Source: Aliiruegeria haliotis
Lineage (GTDB): Bacteria; Pseudomonadota; Alphaproteobacteria; Rhodobacterales; Rhodobacteraceae
Assembly: GCF_003003255.1 (NCBI RefSeq)
Contig: NZ_PVTD01000001.1
Location: 496,001 to 560,000, forward strand
Reading direction: 5' to 3'
DNA: 64,000 nucleotides
The notes beneath the pieces were generated by a model that searched no databases, was not told the origin of the DNA, and worked only from the letters and a program-made list of their open reading frames with translations. This document shows, one piece after another, positions 52,975 through 61,385 of this stretch. Every line of letters starts with the position of its first letter. The first letter of the stretch is position 1. The translations under genes and the position numbers were made by a program.

Positions 52975-54030
52975 ATGACCATCGAAGCCATCAATGAGCA
53001 ATTGTTGCGGGCCATCGGCGTCGGCGTTGCGCTTGCCGATCTCGATACGCTCGAACTGAAGTTCCGCAATGACACTTTCATCGACTGGTTCGGCGGACCG
53101 GAGGCGAGCCTGCGTCTGGGGGATCTTTTTCCGTCGCTCGACCTGGAAGCACTGTCCGGGGAAATGGAGAATGGCGGCACGTTCACGGCGGAGGCGAGTT
53201 TCAAACTCAAGCGGCGGCGCATGACTGTCGCGATGGATTTCACCCGCGCCGGGAATTCCACCGAACGGATCGCGGTGCTGGTCTGTCAGAACATCACGCG
53301 GATCAAGGAACTGGAGTCGATGATCGATTCCTATTCGATGATGGTCGAGCGCAATACGCACGAGATCAAGCGCGAGAAGGAACAGGTCGAGAAACTCCTT
53401 CTCAACATGATGCCGAGATCCGCCTATGAAGAATACAAATCCTTTGGCGTCGTGGCGCCGCGGATCTTTGAATCGGTTTCCGTGCTGACACTGGATTTCG
53501 AGAATTTCGACAAGATCCTGGAGTCCAACGATCCGGCAGTCATCGTCAGCGAATTGAACGATATCTATACCGCATTCGATCGTATCGGAGAGCAATTCGG
53601 ATGCGAGCGGGTGCGCACGAATGGCGACAGTTATTTCGCGGTGTCCGGTGTTCCCGACCCGGTGCTGAACCATGCGGAATCCGTTGCCAATGCGGCGGTA
53701 CGTTTCCTGCGATATCTGGCGCGGCGCAATGAAAGCCACCCGATCCGCTGGGAGGCCCGCCTCGGGTTGGCCTCCGGTCCGGTCGTGGGATCTGTCGTTG
53801 GCGTTCAGCGATATATCTACGACGTGTTCGGACCGGCGGTCGAGCGGGCGAGCAAGACACGTGCACGCGCTCCGGGCATGGCAATCGTCGCCGATGCCAG
53901 CATTCGCGACCTGTTGGATACGCGTTTCACCCTGACCGCGCTGCCGCCGGCCAGGGTTCGTCCGGAACCGCAGGGTGGCCTCTACCTGCTTGAGGAAGCC
54001 AGCCAGAGCGAGGCGCACGGAGCCCTGTGA
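52975..54030 (+). CDS. PAS-linked class III nucleotidyl cyclase
   Basis: 351-aa protein: PAS-like sensor (about 1-110), a coiled coil (115-145), and a class III cyclase domain (155-345). Metal-binding Asp174 (LTLDFENF) and Asp218 (RTNGDSYFAVSG) are present. At base-specificity sites it has Arg214 (Lys in adenylate, Glu in guanylate cyclases) and Asp283. The usual VNxASR at the transition-state site is changed to VERASK (Glu290, Lys294), so activity may be altered or the enzyme may use other substrates. The linker EKEQVEKLLLNMMP resembles that of soluble guanylate cyclases. Its stop overlaps the kinase start. Confidence 0.88.
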   Translation: MTIEAINEQLLRAIGVGVALADLDTLELKFRNDTFIDWFGGPEASLRLGDLFPSLDLEALSGEMENGGTFTAEASFKLKRRRMTVAMDFTRAGNSTERIAVLVCQNITRIKELESMIDSYSMMVERNTHEIKREKEQVEKLLLNMMPRSAYEEYKSFGVVAPRIFESVSVLTLDFENFDKILESNDPAVIVSELNDIYTAFDRIGEQFGCERVRTNGDSYFAVSGVPDPVLNHAESVANAAVRFLRYLARRNESHPIRWEARLGLASGPVVGSVVGVQRYIYDVFGPAVERASKTRARAPGMAIVADASIRDLLDTRFTLTALPPARVRPEPQGGLYLLEEASQSEAHGAL

Positions 54031-55517
54031 CACGTCCGGACGACATGATCGCCGGGGCGGGCTCCACCCCGGCGCCCGATTCCGTGCCGATGCGTGAGGC
54101 AATCGACCTGTTGGAGGATGCGGTTGCCTTTTTTGATGCCGATGGCGGGATCCTTGCCACCAACCTGAGTTTTCGCGATGCCTATGGCGAGATCGCGCAG
54201 TATATCCGGGAGGGGTCGTCCTGGGAGATTTTCCTGCTTGAGGCAGAGCGCCACGCGGCGCTTGACGGCGCGGTCTGCCAGCAATTGCGTCTCGCCGAGA
54301 CGATGCTTGGCGGACAGGGTGCAACCCCAGCTGCAATCGAGCATCGCGGCGACGCGAACCGGGCCTACGAGATCCGGCTGAAGCCGACGTCGAACGGTGG
54401 GTTCGCAATGGTCCAGACCGAAGTGATCGACACGCGTGGACGGGCGGAAAGCGACGAGTTGGCGGAGGTGCTGATGTCGAAAGTGCTCGAAGCTTGCCCG
54501 GCCAACCTAACGATGTCACGGATCGGCGACGGTCAGATCCTCTACCGGACACCGGCCGCAACCGAGTTGCTGGGTGCGGTACGCAACAGCCGTGATCACT
54601 TCGCAAGGGTCGAGGAGCGCGCGGATTTCGTGACCGCGCTTCTGCCCGATGCTCGTGTGGACGACATGCGGGTGACCGGGCGCCGCCGCGACGGATCGGC
54701 CTTTCCGGCATCGCTTTCGGCACGGTTGATCGACTACCGGGGCGACGAGGTGGTGGTGGCGAACATGATCGACCTGACCGACGAGATCGCCCTTCAGGCG
54801 GAACTGGAGCGGCAGAAGGACCTTGCCTTTCAGTCGGAAAAGATGTCGGCACTTGGGGAGTTGCTGGCCAGTGTTGCGCATGAACTCAACAACCCGCTCT
54901 CGGTCGTGGTGGGCAATGCGACCATGCTGAGCGAAGAAGACCTGGGCGAGGCGGCGCTCCGGCGCGTGAGCAAGCTCAGTGATGCGGCCGACCGGTGCGT
55001 TCGGATTGTCCGCACCTTCCTGTCGATGGCGCGGCAACAGCCCCTCAACCTGAGCGACGTCTCGCTGGCGGAACTGGTCGAGACTGCGCTCGATGCCTTG
55101 CAGAGCCACGCAGAGACATCGTCCGTCGAAATCGAGGTGTCGCTGCCACAATCCCTGCCGTTGGTGCGCGTTGACGACATTCAGGTCGTTCAGGTGATCC
55201 TGAACATCCTTGCCAATGCCGATCAGGCCATCGGCGAGTCCGGTATCGGAGATCGGATCCGGATTTCGGCGGCGGAGGAGGCCGCGACCGGGCAGGTCCG
55301 CGTGACAATCGCCGACAATGGTCCCGGTGTGCCGGAGCAGATCCACGGCCGCATCTTCGATCCGTTGTTCACGACGAAGTCGAAGGGCAGGGGCACCGGT
55401 GTCGGCCTGGCCTTCTGCCATCGCGTGATCTCTGCCCACGGCGGTGCGATCGAGTTGGAGCGGCGCAGCACAAGCGGCGCGACCTTCGTGATTGATTTGC
55501 CAGTGGCCGGCCCCTGA
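54027..55517 (+). CDS. PAS sensor histidine kinase, soluble
   Basis: 496-aa kinase beginning GTG (overlapping the cyclase stop, GTGA); an ATG at 54045 is an alternative. Two PAS domains (about 25-135 and 145-255) precede HisKA with His285 in VAHELNNPLSV, N-box NILANADQAI, G-boxes DNGPGVPEQI and GRGTGVGLAFCH. No transmembrane helix and no receiver. It is related to the hybrid kinase at 42252-44462 in PAS and kinase parts, but has the full HELNNP motif. No partner response regulator is adjacent; it may phosphorylate the OmpR-type regulator at 41539 and thus complete the circuit. Confidence 0.92.
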   Translation: MTRPDDMIAGAGSTPAPDSVPMREAIDLLEDAVAFFDADGGILATNLSFRDAYGEIAQYIREGSSWEIFLLEAERHAALDGAVCQQLRLAETMLGGQGATPAAIEHRGDANRAYEIRLKPTSNGGFAMVQTEVIDTRGRAESDELAEVLMSKVLEACPANLTMSRIGDGQILYRTPAATELLGAVRNSRDHFARVEERADFVTALLPDARVDDMRVTGRRRDGSAFPASLSARLIDYRGDEVVVANMIDLTDEIALQAELERQKDLAFQSEKMSALGELLASVAHELNNPLSVVVGNATMLSEEDLGEAALRRVSKLSDAADRCVRIVRTFLSMARQQPLNLSDVSLAELVETALDALQSHAETSSVEIEVSLPQSLPLVRVDDIQVVQVILNILANADQAIGESGIGDRIRISAAEEAATGQVRVTIADNGPGVPEQIHGRIFDPLFTTKSKGRGTGVGLAFCHRVISAHGGAIELERRSTSGATFVIDLPVAGP

Positions 55518-57320
55518 GCCCCATGCAGTGATGCTCAAGGACAAGCTGGCACGGCCACGGGAGGCCAGCCTGCCTTCAGGGATAGGTGCTGAAACCGCGC
55601 GGACTCGTGTGCAGTCGTCGCCATGTTTCGCAGGGCAGATTGGGGGACATCCGGGCAAGCTGCACCAGCGCGGCCTGCTTCGTGGGGTTCCGAGGTCCCA
55701 CGGCCGGAAGTGATCATGATTGCGCCGCCACGTCAGGCTGCGATGTCCCTGCGACGACCGTAACAATCCGACGGGCAACGTATCCGGTGTGAGACCGTCC
55801 TGCATCAACCGCCCGATTCCCAAGTGTTCGGCAGAGCCGCCAACGATGAAAGACCTCGGAGTGCTGCGGGGCAGCGGCGTCCGGGCCTTTGGCACTGTCG
55901 AGCTAACCGTGCACTTGCGCAGGTCTGTGAAACGAAGCGCACGATCCATCTCTTCAGGTGGCACAGCACAAGAGACTTCGTGGACGACGTCGCAGACATG
56001 AGCACGTCAATCTTTTCGTCGAGAACCGCCCCGTTGGTCGCCCAGTCTACCGCTCGACTGTGACCCTCTGCTCCCGCCTTTGAGCAGGCGCTCGTTGGCG
56101 ACCGCCGTCAAGGCGATCCCGACCATGCGGTATTGGAAAATCGCCGTTCAAGCATCGCCGAACCGGTATCGGACACGGCAGTCACCATTGGCGCGCCTTT
56201 GCAGGCGATTAAGCGTTCAGGGCACGGAATGCCTCTGCCTCTACGCGACCCTTCGCCCGGCCAAGTGCGTCGCCATCTCCGCGTGGACCGATGAAGCCGT
56301 CCGGCAGAACGCGGTGTGGATCAAAGGTCTCACGGCCACATCAGTCGGCGAGGTTGTCGCGAAGGCGGAGGTCTTTCGTGTCGGTTTTTTCAAATATATC
56401 AGGGTGATGTATGCTTTTTCGAAGGTCAATTGAACGCCACTTGGAATCCGGGCATGCGGGCACTGACCCGCACTTCGACCTTTCTGGTGATTTGAACGAC
56501 GGGCCTCTGCACCTCTCGCGCCTGAGTAGTGATCTGCGGAGGAGCGACGTCGTTCTGTGACGGACATCCTGCATGGAGCCTCGCCTGAACACGCCTTCGA
56601 CGCCGTGAGCCGCCGCTTCCGCCCAAACCGCGCCCGGTCTGATTGCCCACTGGCAAACCTTCCCGGGGTTTCCAGAAACCGGAGGGCTGGCTATGGTCGA
56701 TCCATGGCGTCAGGACAAAGTTACGCGACACATTCCGGCTTGCGGGCCTTGTGCCCCGGCACGGTCCTGTCCGTGGCGGGGACGCTACGTGGTGCTGGCC
56801 TGTTCCGTCGTTGCGAGGGTCGACCTATCGTGTCGCAGGGCGATGGCTGGTGCGCCCGACGGCTGAAGATGGATCGCGGCATCGCTGCGCGGGACCTGCC
56901 TTGGCGCAGGGCGGATGTGGCAGACGTCGACCGGATCTGTGCGGCCCGCTCGCCCGCCGTCCACCCAACGGGGTGCTGGCCGAAAAAGCGGCAGTGGACC
57001 CTCAGTTCCCCCATTCTGTCGAGGCTTTGGCGACAGGTCGCAACGCGCGGCGGACGGTCGGGCGGGACAGCCCCCGACCCGTCACGGCAGAGCCGAGTAC
57101 TCGTGGTTTTCCGCAGCCGGAGGCGTGCCCTCTGCCGCGATTCCGTCCCTCCGATCCCACCATCCGCGCCACTCGGGCATGTATCTGCGCGATGACTGAC
57201 ACCGACGCGAACAGGCAAAGCTCTGCCGCCAAGCAGGGGTCCTCCGACACCGCATCCCGGTCTTCCTGACCCTTGTTTCACGACCACCGCAACGCCCCCA
57301 TCAACCTCCGGAGACACGCG
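55518..57320. other. 1.8-kb gene-free region
   Basis: No reading frame on either strand has convincing composition, ribosome binding site or family similarity; frames present are short and switch often. Base composition is similar to the neighbours with some AT-rich stretches near 56370-56430. It probably represents decayed genes or mobile DNA. A 17-nt sequence, GGGCAACGTAyCCGGTG, near 55773 recurs once near 60075 in the other gene-free region. Confidence 0.5.
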
Positions 57321-59396
57321 ATGAGATCAAAGACAGCACTTGCAACCGGTCTTGCGTCGGCTTTCCTGACCCTGCCGACAGGCGTTCTGGGCCAGGCCGC
57401 GGACCTGCCGCCGGCTGGCCCTGATGACCTCGTCTTTTCCGTGGAAAACATGGATACCAGCATCGATCCGGCGGTGGATTTTTACCGCTACGCCTCCGGC
57501 AAGTGGCTGGACCGGGTCGAGCGACCGTCGCACCTGGCGGCCTATGGCGCGCTGACCATCGCCGCGGAACGCACCAAGGAACGGATGAAGATCGCCCTGG
57601 CCGAGGCCGGCCGGACCGCAGCTGACGCTCCCAAAGGCAGCCCGGTGCAACTGGTTGGCGATTTCTACAATGCCTACATGGACACGGCGGCGCTGGACGC
57701 CGCCGGGCTGGACCCGCTGACGACGGAGCTGGAGCGGATCGAGGCGATCCGGACGATGGATGACCTTGTCCGGTTTGTCGGTGGGATGCTCGACATCGGC
57801 GGTCCGTCGCTTCTGCTGAGCTTTGGCCCGGATGTGGATCTTGCCAACAGCAAGGCCTATGCGACCTATGGCGGCGCGGGGTCGTTCGGGGTGCCGAAGG
57901 AACATGCGGAGATTTTGCGGCAAGGGCCGGGGGCTGCCGGCTATGCCGCGTATCGGACCTATGTCGAGGCGGTGATGCAAATTGCCGGTCGCAGTGAGGC
58001 GGAGGCCGCGCGGATCGCGGAGACCGTCCTGCAGCTCGAATCCGCGATGCTGGCGGCCCAACTGACGCCGGAGGAGAAGATCGACCCCCGCGTCTTCTAC
58101 AACCCGATGCCGGTGGAGGAGGTGCAGGCCCAGATCCCGGAACTCGATCTTGCCACCTTGTTTGACGTCATCGACTTCCCGCTCCCCGAGACGATCATCG
58201 TCGCCGAGCCGCGGTATTTGCCAGCGCTGTCGCAGCTGCTCCGCGAACGGCCCATCGGGGATTTCCGGAACTATTTCACTTTCCGTCTGATCGACAATTA
58301 CACGGATGTTCTGACCACGGAGTTCGACGAGCCACACCGCGCCTTCAATGCCGCGCTGACAGGGGTCGAGGAGCAACTCCCGCGGGAGGAGAGGGCGCTG
58401 GCTTTCCTCAAGGAGGCGCTCGGGCACCCATTGAGCCAAGTCTATATCAACCAGTTCTACGCCGATACCACCCGGGACAAGACGCTCGACATGATTGACC
58501 GGATACAGGCGGTCTTCATCGACCGGCTGCCCTCCCGCGACTGGCTGTCCGAGGAGACCCGGGCCGAGGCGCTGAACAAGCTGGAGAACCTCTACTACAA
58601 GGTCGGGTATCCGGATGAATGGATCGACTACAGCAGCGTTGAGATCGGTCCGGATGCCGTGAGCAATATCAGGAACATCGCGGCGTTTCTCGCGGATCGC
58701 ATTCGGGAACGGTCCCGGGGGCCGGTCACCCATGACCAGTTCAACACCGAGTCCACCCTGCCCATCGTTGTGAATGCCGCATACAACCCCACCTACAACG
58801 GGTTCGAGGTTCCCGCCGCGATCCAGCAGCCGCCGGTCTTCGACGCCTCGGCCGACGCGCCGGTCCGTTTCTGCCGACTGGGTGCGATCATCGGGCATGA
58901 GATGACCCATGGTCTCGACAGTGGCGGCCGCCGGTTCGATGCCGAGGGCAACCTGCGCGACTGGTGGACCTTTGACGACGGCGTGGCCTTCGTCGCCGAG
59001 GCGAAGAAGCTCGTGGAGCAGGCCGATGCCGTGGAAATCCGCCCCGGGCTGCATCTGAACGGCCCGCTCAATGTCGGGGAGAACATGGCCGATGTGGGCG
59101 GCATCACCTTCGCGCACGAGGCGCTGATGCGCTATCTCGACGAACACCCCGACGAGAACGTGGAGATCGACGGGCTGACACCCTCGCAACGGTGTTTCAT
59201 CGCCTGGGCGCAGATGTGGACCTGGAAGGCGAGTGAGCAGTTCATTCAGACCATCGTGACGGGCGATCGGCACCCGCCCAGCGAATACCGCGCCTATGCG
59301 CCGCTCCAGCATCTGGAGGCCTTCTACGAGGCGTTCGACATCGGGGAGGGCGACCCGATGTGGCTGCCGCCAGAGCAGCGTGTGAACGCCTGGTAG
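57321..59396 (+). CDS. M13-family metallopeptidase (neprilysin/PepO-like)
   Basis: 691-aa zinc endopeptidase. Signal peptide MRSKTALATGLASAFLTLPTG with likely VLGQAA cleavage. The N-terminal M13 region (residues 40-420) includes DPAVDFYRYASGKWLDR, and the peptidase part has IIGHEMTHGLD (HExxH zinc site) with the third ligand in GENMADVGGI. C-terminal WLPPEQRVNAW matches the family's end (xPxxRxxVW) in outline. GGAG eight bases upstream supports the ATG at 57321. It cleaves small peptides in the periplasm. It stands isolated between two gene-free stretches. Confidence 0.93.
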   Translation: MRSKTALATGLASAFLTLPTGVLGQAADLPPAGPDDLVFSVENMDTSIDPAVDFYRYASGKWLDRVERPSHLAAYGALTIAAERTKERMKIALAEAGRTAADAPKGSPVQLVGDFYNAYMDTAALDAAGLDPLTTELERIEAIRTMDDLVRFVGGMLDIGGPSLLLSFGPDVDLANSKAYATYGGAGSFGVPKEHAEILRQGPGAAGYAAYRTYVEAVMQIAGRSEAEAARIAETVLQLESAMLAAQLTPEEKIDPRVFYNPMPVEEVQAQIPELDLATLFDVIDFPLPETIIVAEPRYLPALSQLLRERPIGDFRNYFTFRLIDNYTDVLTTEFDEPHRAFNAALTGVEEQLPREERALAFLKEALGHPLSQVYINQFYADTTRDKTLDMIDRIQAVFIDRLPSRDWLSEETRAEALNKLENLYYKVGYPDEWIDYSSVEIGPDAVSNIRNIAAFLADRIRERSRGPVTHDQFNTESTLPIVVNAAYNPTYNGFEVPAAIQQPPVFDASADAPVRFCRLGAIIGHEMTHGLDSGGRRFDAEGNLRDWWTFDDGVAFVAEAKKLVEQADAVEIRPGLHLNGPLNVGENMADVGGITFAHEALMRYLDEHPDENVEIDGLTPSQRCFIAWAQMWTWKASEQFIQTIVTGDRHPPSEYRAYAPLQHLEAFYEAFDIGEGDPMWLPPEQRVNAW

Positions 59397-60368
59397 CCGG
59401 ACAGACACGGTGTGGCGGGGCAGGGAAGTCGAACCCGACCGGTGTGGGACCCGGCAGGCGGTGCCACGCTCCCCGATCGGAAAGTTGAGTGCGATGATCC
59501 GCGGACCCGGGCCTGTCGGTTTGGGGACACGCGCGCGACACGCAGCGACGCGCAGCGCGTCCTTGCAAGGATCTGGTGTCGTGCTTCGGGGCCCCGGCAA
59601 GGTTTGGCGAAAAAATGCTCTGGTAGCAACATCGCAGACCGGGAACACCGCGACGGCCACCGCCGCAATGCCCACCACGATGGGGTGAAGGCGCCCGAGC
59701 GTGCGGGTCCATCGGCCCCGACGTCCGAACACGCATCAGGTCCTCGGAGACCCTCGCTGCACGTGCCGCGCGGCGATCACGCGGGTTCGATCCGGCGGCA
59801 GGGTACACCGGCGCGGCGTTTGCACCGTCGGGCGGTCACGATCCTCGTCCCGGCTCCGCGGCGCCGGCATCGCACAGCGTCTTCCGGTTGAACCATGGTG
59901 CGGGGCGAGCTTCGGGCCACGGCCTGCCATGGGGGCGCAGCCACCCTTCAGGGCAGGGCGCGCATCATCGATTCCCGTGTCTCCGAAATCGCACTGCCGT
60001 CCGGCGGTATGCGGTTTCCAACCTGCTTCGTTGTGCTCTTATTGACCCGGAGCTGCGCGACGGGCGCAGGTGCCGGGCAACGTACCCGGTGCCTGCTCGT
60101 TCCGAGTGCATTTCCGAATGGCCCCTCGATGTTCGAGGGACGGGAGTACGCCATGCGGTTTCGAAGACGTTTCGGGGCGCGGGCGTGCAGATGGCCGCCG
60201 ACAGCCATGGTGGGCTGCGGCCGTGGTGCAATGCGCCCTGACGACTGTCGGGTCGGCAACCGCTGCGCGCAGCCTTCATGAGCACGTGCAATGTGTTGGC
60301 GCTGTCTGCCTCCGCCCGGAAAGGATGCGCCGCACGGCGTCCGGCAACACTCGGCCTTTGGGGCGTGA
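59397..60368. other. gene-free region between M13 peptidase and hypE
   Basis: About 970 bp without a supported gene. No terminator with a T-tract was noticed after the peptidase. Contains the 17-nt sequence near 60075 that is shared with the gene-free region to the left. Likely decayed DNA. Confidence 0.5.
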
Positions 60369-61385
60369 TCAGCAGATCCTCGGCAGCGGGTCGTCCTCCA
60401 GTTCTTCGAGGAACCTCTCGCCACCGACCGTCGTCCTGAGCGTCACGCGCCCTCCGCCTGCATTGCCACCCAGCGTTCCGGCAATGGCGGCATCGGTTCC
60501 GCCGGGCAGATCCTGCCAGGCCGCCAGGGCTTGCGCGGCCGTTTCAGGTGCAACCACGGCAACCACCCGGCCCTCGCACGCGAGATAAAAGGGATCGTAT
60601 CCCAGCATGTCGCAGACGGCTTGAACCGCCGGCCGCACCGGAATCGTCGCCTCGTCCAGCGCGATGGAGAGGTCGGTCGCCCGGGATATCTCGTGCGCGA
60701 CCGTGGCGAGGCCGCCGCGCGTGGGATCGCGCATGAAACGAACACCGGGAACACCGCGCAGGGCCCGGGTCAGGGGCAGCACGCAGGCCGCATCCGACCG
60801 GATGTCCCCGCGCAGGCCGAATTGCTCCCGGGCGAGCATGACAGCGATCCCGTGGTCGCCAATCGGGCCGCTCACGAGCAGGACGTCGCTTGACCGGATC
60901 TCGCTCATGGCCAGCGCGTCGGGGTGCCGGGAGACCCCGATCCCCGTCGTGGCGAGGTAGAGGCCGCCACCCTCTCCGCGCGGCAGGACCTTCGTGTCCC
61001 CTGCGGCGACCGAGACACCGACCTGCGCGGCCGCGCGCCCGATGTCTGCCACGATGCGTTCCAGCCGCGCAACGTCGAACCCTTCCTCTATAAAGGCGTT
61101 CAGGCTCAGGTAGAGCGGATCGGCCCCCGACACCGCAAGGTCATTGACGGTTCCGTGCACCGCGAGCGACCCGATGGAGCCGCCGGGGAACTCCAGCGGT
61201 TGAACCGTGAAGCCATCGGTCGTGAGCATGATCCTGTCGCCCGGCAGCGTCAACGGAACGGAATCGGCGTCGGTGTCCAGCGTTTCGCTGCCGAGGTGTC
61301 GGGCGAAGACCTGCTCTATCAAGTCGCGCATGTAGCGTCCGCCATTGCCATGTGCGAGCGCGATATGGCTGTCCTGAAGCGTCAT
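60369..61385 (-). CDS. hypE: [NiFe]-hydrogenase maturation protein HypE
   Basis: 338-aa HypE, which dehydrates the thiocarboxamide on its own C-terminal Cys to the thiocyanate that becomes the CN ligand. The ATP-binding AIRS-type N-domain begins IALAHGNGGRYMRDLIEQVF, with AAGDTKVLPRG and FMRDPTRGGLA in the core. The chain ends with PRIC, the strictly conserved C-terminal substrate Cys. The start overlaps hypF's stop (ATGA). Last gene of the visible hyp operon. Confidence 0.96.
   Translation of the reverse strand: MTLQDSHIALAHGNGGRYMRDLIEQVFARHLGSETLDTDADSVPLTLPGDRIMLTTDGFTVQPLEFPGGSIGSLAVHGTVNDLAVSGADPLYLSLNAFIEEGFDVARLERIVADIGRAAAQVGVSVAAGDTKVLPRGEGGGLYLATTGIGVSRHPDALAMSEIRSSDVLLVSGPIGDHGIAVMLAREQFGLRGDIRSDAACVLPLTRALRGVPGVRFMRDPTRGGLATVAHEISRATDLSIALDEATIPVRPAVQAVCDMLGYDPFYLACEGRVVAVVAPETAAQALAAWQDLPGGTDAAIAGTLGGNAGGGRVTLRTTVGGERFLEELEDDPLPRIC

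Noticed and set aside
59424-59460. T-loop-like sequence (GGGTTCGACTTCCC on the minus strand)
   Set aside because: The flanking bases cannot form a 5-bp T-stem or an acceptor stem, so it is not a tRNA.
57327-59732. 801-codon minus-strand frame antisense to the M13 peptidase
   Set aside because: Low-complexity Arg/Pro/Leu composition typical of antisense frames in GC-rich DNA; the plus strand has clear M13 motifs.
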